From: DAOMFM01 sp035429825
GTDB taxonomy: Bacteria > Acidobacteriota > Blastocatellia > UBA7656 > JADIYM01
Direction: 5' to 3'
DNA length: 64,000 bases
Assembly: GCA_044224215.1 (NCBI GenBank)
Contig: JBGAKX010000006.1
Coordinates: 8,220 to 72,219 of the forward strand
The first letter of the stretch is position 1, and the number at the start of each line of letters is the position of its first letter. The notes beneath the pieces are model-generated. The model ran no database searches, was not told where the DNA came from, and worked only from the letters and a program-made list of their open reading frames with translations. The translations under genes were made by a program, and so were the position numbers. Below, one piece after another: positions 17,772 to 27,600 of this stretch.

Positions 17772-18868
17772 TGTCCGGCGCGCAATTCGAACGGGTCGCT
17801 GCGTATCTCGACGAACGAATCGCCGCGGGTGATTTTCCGGGCGCGGTGTTCGTGCTGCGCGAGCGCGGTGTCGAGACCGGTGCAGTCGCTCGCGGCCATT
17901 CGGTCGTCGTGCCCGAGCGCATCGCCGCGACGACGGACACGCTCTTTGACCTTGCGTCGCTGACGAAACCGCTTTCGACCACACTTCTTCTGGTGATGGA
18001 GATCGAGCGCGGATCGATTCGCCTCGACGATCCCGTCGCGTCGTACCTCCCCGAATTCAGCAGTGTGGACAAGCGCGCGATCACCGTTCGCCAGCTTGCA
18101 ACGCACTCGTCGGGACTTCCAAAGTGGACGCCGCTCTACATCGAACCGGGCTCGCCAGACCGCGTGCTTTCGGCGATTGCGGACCTCGAGCTCGCGTATT
18201 CGCCGGGAACGCGAGTCGTGTACAGCGACCCGAATTACGTCGTGCTCGGTGCGCTTGTCGAGCGTGTGGCCGGTCGTCCGCTCGACACGCTGTTTTCCGA
18301 GCGCGTCGCGGCGCCGCTCGGCCTGCGCGACACGGGATTTCGTCCAGACCCGTCGCTTCGTCCGCGGATCGCGGCTTCAGAGACCGGCAACGTATTCGAG
18401 CGCGACCTCGCCGGACCGATCGGCCGAGACTATGCAGGGTGGCGTCGCGACGTCATCTGGGGCGACGTCCACGACGGCAATGCCTTCTTCCTCGGCGGCG
18501 TGGCTGGTCACGCGGGGCTGTTCGGACCGGCCGGCGAAGCTGCGCGAGTTGCGGAGCAGTTCCTCCCAGGAAGCGCACTGATCCACGATGCTCGATCGTT
18601 CAGCCTGTTCACCACGAACGCGACACCAGGTCTCGACGAGCACCGGTCGGTCGGCTGGATGCTCGCGTCGACTCCGGACTGCAGCGCCGGACGCGCGCTG
18701 TCCGCTGGGTCGTTTGGCCATACGGGATTCACCGGGACGAGCGTTTGGGTCGACCCGCACGCGAGGCGCGTGTTCATGCTCGCGACAAACCGGACGCATC
18801 CAGTCTGGAAGTCGCTGCCGATGAACGCGATCCGGCGGCGAGTGCACGAGCTCGCGATCGGCGGCTGA
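17771..18868 (+). CDS. class C beta-lactamase-fold serine hydrolase
   Basis: A 365-residue protein of the DD-peptidase/esterase type. The SxxK nucleophile is Ser63-Lys66 (ASLTKPLS), the Tyr motif is Tyr151-Ser-Asp (YSDPNY), and FGHTGFTGTS near the C-terminus is the third motif (HTG in place of KTG). No clear signal peptide is visible, so it may be cytoplasmic. Likely roles are esterase or peptidoglycan-fragment hydrolase. It is coupled by TGATG to the oxidoreductase. Confidence 0.87.
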   Translation: MSGAQFERVAAYLDERIAAGDFPGAVFVLRERGVETGAVARGHSVVVPERIAATTDTLFDLASLTKPLSTTLLLVMEIERGSIRLDDPVASYLPEFSSVDKRAITVRQLATHSSGLPKWTPLYIEPGSPDRVLSAIADLELAYSPGTRVVYSDPNYVVLGALVERVAGRPLDTLFSERVAAPLGLRDTGFRPDPSLRPRIAASETGNVFERDLAGPIGRDYAGWRRDVIWGDVHDGNAFFLGGVAGHAGLFGPAGEAARVAEQFLPGSALIHDARSFSLFTTNATPGLDEHRSVGWMLASTPDCSAGRALSAGSFGHTGFTGTSVWVDPHARRVFMLATNRTHPVWKSLPMNAIRRRVHELAIGG

Positions 18869-18870
18869 AC

Positions 18871-18885
18871 CCCGTCAGGGATCGG
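18871..18885. repeat. partial copy of the 5.2-kb REP-like palindrome
   Basis: Fifteen bases match the inner part of the minus-strand palindrome at 5170-5184 exactly. The outer left half of the stem is degenerate here. The element lies between convergent stops and supplies the last codons and the TGA stop (18875-18877, minus strand) of the transglutaminase gene. Confidence 0.5.
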
Positions 18886-21499
18886 CGACGTTGTCGTCGA
18901 GTCCCGTCTCGACCCGGATTGCCGACCGGGAGATCCGGTGCCACGCATCGCGCGCAAGACTCGCGTCTCCGTCTGTCACGGGGCGGTCCCAGTAGCGTGC
19001 GTTATGGAAGAGCTCGGTCAGCTCCGACACAGGCGCGGCGAGCGACTCGCGCCTGCTTCCCACGTCGATCGCAAACTCGCTCGGCGTCGTCGACGGCCTG
19101 CGCGGATAACCCAGCTTCCCGAGCCCGTCCACCATCTGGTGGTACAAGCGGACGACCAGGCGGCGCGGGTCGGTCTCAGCAGGCATGTCGGGAGGAAGCG
19201 CTTCGTGCACGAGCCGGCGCTCGGCAATCGGGCGGACGCCACGGTTCCAGAGCACAAGCCCCACAAGCCCGACGAGACCCATTCCAACCAGCGCGCCGAC
19301 CAGATACCGCCAGTCGCTCACCACCTGCTGTGGATCCGGGGGATCGGACTTCTTCGGCGCGTCGTCCTTCGTTGTGCCGACCTTTGGCTTTGCGTCCGGC
19401 TTGCCCGTGGCACTCGGTGTCCTCGCGTCCGGGGTCTTCGTTCCAGCTGGAGTCTGCTGGTTCTTTGGCAGTGCCGTGCTGCCACCGGGCGGGATCACGT
19501 GCGACGGCTTGACGTCGCCCGCACCCGTCGATCCAGTCGGTGGGCCGTTCGCGCTCCCAGCCATACCGCCGCCCGGGTCTGCCGCCCCATTCTGCGCGAC
19601 CCCGCCGGTCGGGTCGTCGCCGGTCGGTCCTCCGTTGCCGGAGGTGTCGCCCGGTCCACCCGTTGTCCCTGAAGCTCCGCCGCCGTCAATTGGTCCACCC
19701 GAGGCGGAGCCCGAACCGCCCGCTCCATCACCATTCGGCTGATTCTGGGCGATGTCGTTGTCTCGTCCACTGGACGTTCCTCTCGAATCGCCGGGTCCAC
19801 GGTCGAGCGATCGCGGGTCCCGGCCATAGAGTCCTCCACCGCGCTGACCCGGGTCGCCGTGGCTCACGTTCGGCGGCTGGCCGTTTCGGACGAGCGCACG
19901 TGTCTGCGTATCCGCCGGATCGATCCGGCTTGATGTCGGATCGAATGCGATCCAGCCCGCACCGTCGATGTAGACCTCGACCCACGCATGCGCATCCGAC
20001 CCGCGCACGAGGAACGCTCCCCCGGATCGTTCGCTCGCAACAAAGCCCGTGACGTATCGCGCGGGAAGGCCGACTTCGCGCGCCATCACGACCATCGACG
20101 ACGCGAACAGCGCGCAATGGCCTCGGCGCTCGCGCAACAGGAAGTCATTGACGACCTGCGGCCCACGAACGTCGTGCGACAGCGAGTACGAGTAGTTCCG
20201 GCGCAGAAACTGCTCGATCGAGATTGCACGCTGGTACGGAGTCGCTGCGCCCGACGTCGCCGCAACCGCCATGTCGCGCACACGCGCGGCGATGCCCGGA
20301 GGCAGTTCGAGATCCCGATCCGTGACGTCGGACGCTCGGCGTGCGCTGACGCCGACATACCCCGAATCGGTGAACACGTCCTGAAAGCCGTTCACTTCGT
20401 ACCGCGTCTGATCGGCGATAGATCCGTCGACCCGCATCGACCGGTCCGCGACCGACACCAGCACGCGATCCACGTTTCCATCGGGAAACCGCACGCCCGT
20501 CGGCCGGCACGCCGTGAAGATCGTGCCGTCCATGTTGACGAGCAGCGAGATGGTCTGTCTGAGCAGCGTCGTCGACGCCGGCGTCGTCGTATTGGCGAAC
20601 GGCAACTGGGCCCACGCGCCGGGCTGGATGTCGATGGCCTCGGAGTCTCTGTCGGAGCCCGACCACGCCTCACCGTCGAACGTGTCAAAGACGCGCCCGC
20701 GCAGATACAGCGGTCCCGTGACGGCCGGTTCCGTCGCGACGCGCATCACCTGCAGCGGTCCGCTGCGCGGATCCGGTGTCGCCGTCGTGCCTCCCACGCC
20801 AAGCGGATCGCCGGGCGGGAGTCGCGGCAACGTCCGGCGGGCCGCCGGCGTCTGCGGCTGGTTCATCGCGAGCTGAGGCCACTTGATCGACGGCGTGACG
20901 AGAAAGAGGAGGCCGGCAAACACCGCGATCACCGAAACCGCGCCGATGCGCTGCAGCAACCTGCGCGACTCGCCGCGGTTGTAGCCCGTCGGGCCCGCCT
21001 TGCCCGCCGTTCGATCGTAGGCAAGCAGAAACATCGACAGGACGGCGAATGCGACCCACGCCGCCCCGCCGCCGGCGAGCGGAAGCCGTGCGGTCGCCAG
21101 AAGCATCACGCCGAACGACACGGCGTGCGTCACCCTCAGGGTGAGATGGTTTGTGATGAACGAACACTCGACGAGCTGCAAAAACGCGAGCACGCCGACG
21201 AGCGGCGCGGCGCTCTCCCACTCGAGCAGCGCGGTCACGCTGCCAAGAATCACGAGCCAGATCGCCGTCACGATGACGGCCTGCGGCGCTTCGGTCCACG
21301 CCATCCTGCGCGCGACGAACCACGAATGCGCGACGGCGACGACCGAAAGCGCGCCGTAGGTGCATGCGCGCACGAGGAATCCGCGCTCGGTGACGTTCGG
21401 CCAGGCCGCGGCCAGCAGCGCGATCCACACAAGGAGGCCGATGAGCGCAAACGGCTCGAGGAGGTACGAGTACGGTTTCGGCGACGTCTCGATGGCCAT
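18875..21499 (-). CDS. TgpA-like membrane transglutaminase/protease
   Basis: An 874-residue protein. The first ~210 residues are a DUF3488-type bundle of membrane helices. A periplasmic region follows, with the transglutaminase core RRGHCALFASSMVVMAREVG (Cys), DAHAWVEVYI (His) and AFDPTS (Asp) at about 455-530. A Gly/Pro/Asp-rich linker of about 170 residues is presumably disordered. A last helix (WRYLVGALVGMGLVGLVGL) leads to a cytoplasmic DUF4129-like tail. It is the third gene of moxR-DUF58-tgpA, 5 bp behind DUF58. Its C-terminal VADP lies in a REP-like repeat. Confidence 0.9.
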   Translation of the reverse strand: MAIETSPKPYSYLLEPFALIGLLVWIALLAAAWPNVTERGFLVRACTYGALSVVAVAHSWFVARRMAWTEAPQAVIVTAIWLVILGSVTALLEWESAAPLVGVLAFLQLVECSFITNHLTLRVTHAVSFGVMLLATARLPLAGGGAAWVAFAVLSMFLLAYDRTAGKAGPTGYNRGESRRLLQRIGAVSVIAVFAGLLFLVTPSIKWPQLAMNQPQTPAARRTLPRLPPGDPLGVGGTTATPDPRSGPLQVMRVATEPAVTGPLYLRGRVFDTFDGEAWSGSDRDSEAIDIQPGAWAQLPFANTTTPASTTLLRQTISLLVNMDGTIFTACRPTGVRFPDGNVDRVLVSVADRSMRVDGSIADQTRYEVNGFQDVFTDSGYVGVSARRASDVTDRDLELPPGIAARVRDMAVAATSGAATPYQRAISIEQFLRRNYSYSLSHDVRGPQVVNDFLLRERRGHCALFASSMVVMAREVGLPARYVTGFVASERSGGAFLVRGSDAHAWVEVYIDGAGWIAFDPTSSRIDPADTQTRALVRNGQPPNVSHGDPGQRGGGLYGRDPRSLDRGPGDSRGTSSGRDNDIAQNQPNGDGAGGSGSASGGPIDGGGASGTTGGPGDTSGNGGPTGDDPTGGVAQNGAADPGGGMAGSANGPPTGSTGAGDVKPSHVIPPGGSTALPKNQQTPAGTKTPDARTPSATGKPDAKPKVGTTKDDAPKKSDPPDPQQVVSDWRYLVGALVGMGLVGLVGLVLWNRGVRPIAERRLVHEALPPDMPAETDPRRLVVRLYHQMVDGLGKLGYPRRPSTTPSEFAIDVGSRRESLAAPVSELTELFHNARYWDRPVTDGDASLARDAWHRISRSAIRVETGLDDNVADP

Positions 21500-21504
21500 G
21501 TCGT

Positions 21505-22785
21505 TCAGCGTGCCGGACCGGCCATCGGTACGGCGAGCGCCTGGCTCAGATCCTGATCCTTTCTGACGACGTACACGCTCGCTCCACGGCTTGCCAGATA
21601 GGTCTCGACTTCGTTGTCGCCGGGAGGTCTTGCGAACCCGTCGTCAAGGAAGCTCTCCACGTTCATCAGTATAGCAGTCACGCGAATCCGCCGTGCCCAG
21701 AGCCCCTCGAGCGCCGGACCGAAGAGCTCGAGCTGCAGGTGCTCGTTCGGGAAGATGAGCACCGCGCTCGCGCCCTCCTTCAACCTCGGAGCCATCTGGC
21801 CGATCACATAGTTGAACGGCGCGACGCCAACGGGTTCGAACGACGACATGTAGTGCATCAGCATCTGCTGGTGATACGCGCCCTTTCCAGGCGGCACCAC
21901 CACCCACTTGCTGCCATACGCAACCAGCTGGACCGCATTTCCGCGCGCGGCGGCGTAGGAGCCCACCGACGCCGCGATACGCACGGCGTACTCGAACGTG
22001 CTGGCACGGCCGCGTCCCCAATCCGCATGCGCGTCGAGGTCGAGAAAGATCGATACCTCCGTCGACGTGTTCCGCTCGAACTCCTTGACGATCAGTTCGC
22101 CCATGCGGGCCGACAGCGGCCAGTGGATCGCGCGAACGCTGTCGCCAAACCGGTACTCGCGGGTGCCGAGGAACTCTCCACCCGCGCCGGCGCTGCTCGT
22201 GGGCTCGAGGCCCGAGATCGACCACGAGAGATCGCTCGCGATGGCAAGCGAGTCGATTGCGAACGGCTTCGGAAACACCGTCACCCGCGAGCTCGGCGCC
22301 ACCGACTCGTCCATCTCGCGCGAACAGCCGAACAGTCCGAACGGATCCGACGACGACACAACGGGCGGTGCGAAGACGAATTCCCCGCGTCTGACGTCGG
22401 GCACGGCGCCGGTTGCAGTGGCCGAAGCCCCCGCCGGCAGCTCGCTGACGAGCGCGGACACACGCCCCGCCGGGCCCCGCGACGTGTACAGCAGGTTCGA
22501 AATCTCGAGAAGCGAACGGGCGCCCTTGTTCGTGTTGGTCACGACGAACTGCACCTTGACGTCGTCGCCGTCAAACGCTGTCGCGTCCACGACCCGGGTG
22601 ACGTTGACTCCGCGAACCGACCGCGCGGCGAGCAGAAACGCCACGGCCGCAAACGCGAAAGCGAGTGCGGCGAGCAGGTGGGCGAGCAGCGAATCCTCTG
22701 TGAACGCGACGATCCACGATACGACGCCAGTGGCAACCACCACCAGCGCCGTTGGCGTCAGCGAATATCGCGCGCCTTCGGCCAC
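21505..22785 (-). CDS. DUF58 domain protein
   Basis: A 426-residue protein with two N-terminal membrane helices (about 10-50), a beta-rich region, and the DUF58 core GGEFLGTREYRFGDSVRAIHW followed by a vWA-like part (EVSIFLDLDAHADWG). DUF58 proteins are fixed partners of MoxR ATPases and are thought to be remodelled by them. Gaps of 5 bp on each side mark a single operon. Confidence 0.9.
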   Translation of the reverse strand: MAEGARYSLTPTALVVVATGVVSWIVAFTEDSLLAHLLAALAFAFAAVAFLLAARSVRGVNVTRVVDATAFDGDDVKVQFVVTNTNKGARSLLEISNLLYTSRGPAGRVSALVSELPAGASATATGAVPDVRRGEFVFAPPVVSSSDPFGLFGCSREMDESVAPSSRVTVFPKPFAIDSLAIASDLSWSISGLEPTSSAGAGGEFLGTREYRFGDSVRAIHWPLSARMGELIVKEFERNTSTEVSIFLDLDAHADWGRGRASTFEYAVRIAASVGSYAAARGNAVQLVAYGSKWVVVPPGKGAYHQQMLMHYMSSFEPVGVAPFNYVIGQMAPRLKEGASAVLIFPNEHLQLELFGPALEGLWARRIRVTAILMNVESFLDDGFARPPGDNEVETYLASRGASVYVVRKDQDLSQALAVPMAGPAR

Positions 22786-22790
22786 TCGTA

Positions 22791-23795
22791 CTACCTCAGG
22801 TGTGTGGGGACGGGGACCCGGTTCAGGATCTCGGCGATGATCCGCTCGGCGCTTGCACCGGAGATCCGGACCTGCGGGTGGAGCATCACGCGATGCGACA
22901 GGACATACGGCGCGAGACGCTTGACGATGTGCGGGCGCACGAACGTGTCTCCGCGAATGAACGCGGCGGCCTGTGACGCGCGCGTCAGCGCGAGCGACCC
23001 GCGCGGGCTCGAACCGGCGACGAGTGACGGATGCGACCGTGTCGCGCCGACGATGTCGACGACGTACTCGCCGATCGCACGGTCCACGAAGATGTCCTTA
23101 ACGGCCGCCCGCATCGCCGCAACGTCCGCCTCGCCGAGTACCTGCGCAATCGAGTTGATGGGGTGGTCGTGCTGCTGCATGAACACGATCGAGACCTCTT
23201 CGGCGCGGGCCGGGTAGCCGACGCTGATCTTCATCAGGAATCTGTCGAGCTGGGCCTCGGGCAGCGGGAACGTTCCCTGCGATTCGATGGGGTTCTGCGT
23301 CGCAATCACAAAGAACGTAGTCGGAATTGCGTACGTTCTGCCGTCGACCGTGACCTGCGACTCGCCCATGCACTCGAGCAGCGCGGACTGCGTCCTGGGC
23401 GTCGCGCGGTTGATCTCGTCCGCCAGAAGGATATTGGCGAACACCGGACCCGGGCGAAATACGAATTCCTCGTTCTTCTGGTGATATACCGTCAGACCCG
23501 TGACGTCGGACGGCAACAGGTCGGGCGTGAATTGGATTCGCTTGAAATGCAGAGCGAGGCTGCCTGCGAGCGCGCGCGCCAGCATCGTCTTCCCCGTGCC
23601 GGGAACGTCCTCAATCAGCAGGTGTCCTTCTGACAGGAGCGCGATCAGGGCCAGCTCGATCACGTCGGACTTGCCGACGATCACCTTCTCCATGTTGGCC
23701 TTGACTCGCTGTACGAGCTCGGCGGCTTCGGCGGAATTCGCTCGCGCCGGTGCACTGCGCTCGGCGGATTCGGGCGGCAAGGGCTCTCGGGTCAC
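22791..23795 (-). CDS. MoxR-family AAA+ ATPase
   Basis: A 334-residue ATPase. Walker A is EDVPGTGKTMLAR (residues ~62-74), Walker B ILLADEINRATPRTQSALLE, and sensor 1 FVIATQNPIESQGTFPLPEAQ. MoxR proteins act as chaperones for vWA/DUF58 partners. The gene lies 19 bp behind the OmpR-type regulator gene, so regulator-moxR-DUF58-tgpA may be one transcript. Confidence 0.95.
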   Translation of the reverse strand: MTREPLPPESAERSAPARANSAEAAELVQRVKANMEKVIVGKSDVIELALIALLSEGHLLIEDVPGTGKTMLARALAGSLALHFKRIQFTPDLLPSDVTGLTVYHQKNEEFVFRPGPVFANILLADEINRATPRTQSALLECMGESQVTVDGRTYAIPTTFFVIATQNPIESQGTFPLPEAQLDRFLMKISVGYPARAEEVSIVFMQQHDHPINSIAQVLGEADVAAMRAAVKDIFVDRAIGEYVVDIVGATRSHPSLVAGSSPRGSLALTRASQAAAFIRGDTFVRPHIVKRLAPYVLSHRVMLHPQVRISGASAERIIAEILNRVPVPTHLR

Positions 23796-23814
23796 ACGTG
23801 GTTTTTTACCACAG

Positions 23815-24456
23815 TCACGCGATGAACTTGTAGCCGCACCGATGGACGGTCACGATATACCGCGGGTTTTGAGGCGGATCGCCGATCTTCTTTCGCAGCT
23901 TGGCGATGTGCACGTCGACCGTCCGCGTCAGGCTCGCGCCGTTGGTTCCCCAGACCCGGCGCAGAAGCTCTTCGCGGGTCACGACGTTTCCGCGCCGCTC
24001 GACCAGTAGCCGGATGATCTCGAATTCGCGCGACGAGAGGTCGAGCTGCCGGCCGTTGCGGCTGGCGACGTAGGAGGCGAAGTCGACCTCGACGTCGCCG
24101 AACGAATAGTTGCGAATCGGCGCGTGATGCCGGTCCTTGCCGCTCAGGACGTCACCGACGCGCGCGACGACGTCCACAAGATGGAGCTCGGGCTCCGTCG
24201 CATCGTCGGGCACGTGCAGCGGCACGATGATCTGTGTCGAGCCGTTCGATCCCTTCAACTGCTCGTACATGTTCTGCTCGCCGTTGCCCGACGTCCACGA
24301 GCCGAGCACGACGAGATCGACCTCGCCCTCGGCGGCGAGCCGTATGCCGGTCTGGGTATCCTGCGCCCACAACACGGAATAGCCTTCTGCAGCCAGACCA
24401 CGCCTCAAGGCTGTCGCCTTCAGGAGATCGCCTTCGACGATCAGTACCTTCTGCAT
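23815..24456 (-). CDS. OmpR-type regulator with a degenerate receiver
   Basis: The start is ATG at 24456 (MQKVLIVEGD); the open frame to 24570 includes promoter DNA. The 213-residue protein has a receiver-like domain in which the phospho-accepting Asp is replaced by Gly52 (DLVVLGSW) and the acidic pocket is weak. The C-terminal winged helix is well preserved, with FEIIRLLVERRGNVVTREEL and the recognition helix SLTRTVDVHIAKLRKKIGD. That helix is almost identical to the one in the regulator at 29742-30335. Tandem TGTAAA sites lie 63-98 bp upstream. It is likely phosphorylation-independent and no histidine kinase is nearby. Confidence 0.88.
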   Translation of the reverse strand: MQKVLIVEGDLLKATALRRGLAAEGYSVLWAQDTQTGIRLAAEGEVDLVVLGSWTSGNGEQNMYEQLKGSNGSTQIIVPLHVPDDATEPELHLVDVVARVGDVLSGKDRHHAPIRNYSFGDVEVDFASYVASRNGRQLDLSSREFEIIRLLVERRGNVVTREELLRRVWGTNGASLTRTVDVHIAKLRKKIGDPPQNPRYIVTVHRCGYKFIA

Positions 24457-24518
24457 GCGCGCACCCCGGTTCGAACCACTGGATCTGAAGGTAATACGCC
24501 GCCGATGGACGGCGTGCG

Positions 24519-24558
24519 TGTAAATGCTTGTAAACAGCAATAAATCAATGTAAGCCGT
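24519..24558 (-). promoter_or_regulatory. tandem 10-bp-period TGTAAA array upstream of the regulator gene
   Basis: The hexamers TGTAAA (24519), TGTAAA (24529), AATAAA (24539) and TGTAAG (24549) follow each other at exactly 10 bp, one helical turn. They lie 63-98 bp before the start of the OmpR-type regulator and are well placed for autoregulation. Similar arrays occur at 28303-28328 and 29703-29739. Confidence 0.65.
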
Positions 24559-24574
24559 CGCGTCACACACGACG

Positions 24575-24602
24575 GCGCGGAGAGGACGAGTCCCCTCCGC
24601 GC
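24575..24602 (-). terminator. strong hairpin after the TonB-receptor gene
   Basis: Arms 24575-24585 and 24592-24602 pair over 11 bp with one mismatch around a 6-nt loop, 27 bp after the receptor stop on the minus strand. No T tract follows, so termination would be inefficient or factor-assisted. It separates the receptor from the downstream regulator promoter. Confidence 0.55.
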
Positions 24603-24628
24603 CCGTGCGTTGTTGCCTGGTTCCAGCC

Positions 24629-27600
24629 CTAGAAGACGAACTTCACGGCAAGCTGGATCTGTCGGCGGCCGTCCTTGAACGCCGTGATGTGATCCGTCGC
24701 GGAGATGTCCACGGCGGCGTCGTTCACGAACAGGTTTGCGTGGTTGAACAGGTTGTAGAACTCGGCGCGGAGCTGCATGTTGAATCGCTCAGTCAGATTG
24801 AACGTCTTGTAGACTCCACCGTCGAGGTTCCAGAAGCCGGGCCGGCGGAACGCATTGCGCCCGGTCATGTTCGACGGGAAGGGACCAAAGTCGTCCACGC
24901 CCGTCAGCGGATCCGCATACGAGCCCGCCTGCGACAGCTGGTTCGTGAGGTTGATGTACGTGTACTGGTTCGGGTTCACCGCATCCGGAGCCGTGTCGGC
25001 CTGCCCGTCCCTGTCGATCGGTCCGCCCTGAAGCAGCCGGACACACTTGTTGTAGGCGTTCGTGCAGTCGTAGATCGAGAACGGCGTGCCCGTGCGCGCG
25101 CTGAAGATATACGTCAGCTGCCAGCCGTCCAACGCCCACTTCTTCCAGCCCTCGGTACCGTTCGCATAGGGGATCTCCCAGATGCCGCTCGTGATGAGAC
25201 GATGACGAACGTCAAAGTCCGCATCCCCCTTGTCGAGCTGAGGATCGAGCGCATCGAGGAAGCCGAGGTTGAACACGTTCGCGCCTTCGCTGAAGGTCGT
25301 GCTCAGATTGTCGATCGCGTGCGCGTACGTGTATTTGATCCCGAACTGGAGGCCCGTATTCGGAATCTCGCGGGTGTCGAGTCCGAAGGTGACCGAATTG
25401 TAGTTCGAGAATCCGCCGTTGCCGCGCGCGTTGATCGCGGCATACTGCTGGTTGATATACGCCTGCGGATTGGTCACCGGGTTGTAGTCGAAGCCGTAGT
25501 GAATCGCACCAAAGGTGGGATTCTCGTCGGCGATCGAATACAGGTTGGTGCCCTTCGAACCCGAGTATTCAACCGACGCCACGTAGGTCCCGGCAAACTC
25601 GTGTTCGACTGCCGCGCTCCAGAACTGAGCGTACGCGTTGACGATGTTGGGATCGACGGCGCGCAGGCTCGACTGCGGAAGCGTGATCGAACCGGTCCCC
25701 GAGAACGGACCGAGGTTGTCCAGCGAGATCGGGGCGCCCGGAAGCGCGACGACCGCGTAGTTCGGCGGATTCTGGATCACGTTGAACGTGACGTTGCCGA
25801 AGTTGCGCTCGTAGCTGAGACCGTAACCACCGCGGACGGAGGTCTTGCCATCCCCGAAGACGTCCCACGCGATACCGACACGCGGGCCAAAGTTGTTGAG
25901 GTCTCTCGCCCAGAGCATTCCATCGGGACTGTCCGGAGCAAGCAGCACCTGACCGTTGCGAACCCGCTCGTTCTGGGTCGAACCGTCACCAAAGTAGAAG
26001 TTCGAGTCGAGGTTCTGGTCCTTGTTGTGCTGGACGCCAAAGTAGTCCCAGCGAAGGCCGAGGTTGAGCGTGAGGCGCGGATGGATCTTCCACGAGTCGT
26101 TCACGTAGAGTGCACCCTCGTTGTAGCGGTTGTTGCGATCGAATCGCGGCTGGCCCGTCGGCAGCGCGACCTGCTCGCCCGGATATGCGCCCTTCGGGTC
26201 GATCGCGACGCGGTAGGTCCTCAGGCCTCCCAGGACGAGGTTGTCGAGGGACTGTTGCATGTTTGCGCCGAGCTCGGCGACGCCGGACTCGTACGCGCCG
26301 AACGTTCGATCGTCGTTGATCCGGACGAACGAGCCGCCGAACCTGATTGCGTGATCGCCAACCGTGTAGGTCTGATCCTGGTAGAACTGGTTCAGGTTCT
26401 GGGGTCCGCCAAACGGAAGCGCGTTCCCCGGACTGAACGGAAGGTAGCCTGGCAGCGCGATGAAGTCGTTGCCGATCTGCGCCGGGACGTTTCTGAAGAT
26501 GTACAGAGACGGCGTCGGCGGCTGTTCGGCGAGCGGCTGGTTGCCGTTCAGGCGATTGAACACATACTTGGACTGGGACACGAGCCGATCGCTCCACACG
26601 TGCGTCAGCGAAATGAGAACGTTGTTGTTCTCGGCCGTGATGCCCGTGTCAAAGCCGACGTAGGGGCTGTCGGCGTTCGTCCCCGGGAAGAAGTCCGAGT
26701 TCTGCAGCGCATACCGGCCGTACATCGTGGTTTTGTCGCTCATGTTGTAGTCGACGCGACCGACGATCTGGTAGTCGTTGCGCGGCAGGCCGCCACCCGC
26801 GTCCGTCGGATACGGATAGAACACCTGGCCGAAGATGGGAAGCCCGCTCGGGAGCAGCTGGATCGGCGTCGGGTCGGCGCCCGGCGCGGCGTTCGGCACC
26901 AGCTCTCCGCGCGTTACGAGCGCGCCTGCAATCGGCGCCCGCAGTGAAAACGCGTTGAAGAACTCCTGCGTGTTCGGCGCCGTCTGCGCGAGGAACTCGG
27001 GCGTCGGTACATATGTGATTCGCGTATCGAGACTGCGAATGCGCAGCCACTCGATGCTGTTGAAGAAGAGCAGCTTGTCCTTCACGATCGGTCCGCCGAT
27101 CGAATAGCCGAACTGATTTCGCGTGAAGACACCCTTCTTGATGGCCGGGATCTGTGCCTGCAGGTTGTAGCCCTGCGTCGCAAGATCGGAAATCCGGTTG
27201 AATTCGTAGACGGTTCCGTGGAAGTCGTTCGTTCCGGACTTGGTCGCGACATTCACGATGCCGCCGCCTGCCCGGCCGTATTCAGCCGAGAAGTTGTTCG
27301 TCAGGACGGTGAATTCCTGGACCGAGTCCAGCGGAACGTCCTGTCCGATACTCGCGGTGTACTGGTCGTTGTTGTCCGCACCGTCGAGGAGCACGTTCGT
27401 GCTCGCCGAGCGCTGGCCGTTGATGGTGAACCCGGCGCCGCGCGACGATGCGTTGTTGCCGGGGGCCTGGTTCAGCGGATCGACGTCGATCGCCGTTCCG
27501 GCCAGCTGTACCAGCGTGTACGGATTGCGCGTAATCGTCGGCAGCTCGCGCAGCTGCTTCTGACTGACGTTTGTCTGCAGGGTCTGCGTCTCGGTATTCA

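Noticed and set aside
24605..26947. Long open frame (780 codons) on the plus strand opposite the TonB receptor
   Set aside because: It is antisense to a well-supported receptor gene, and its sequence is Arg/Val-rich without motifs, as expected from the high GC content of the opposite strand.
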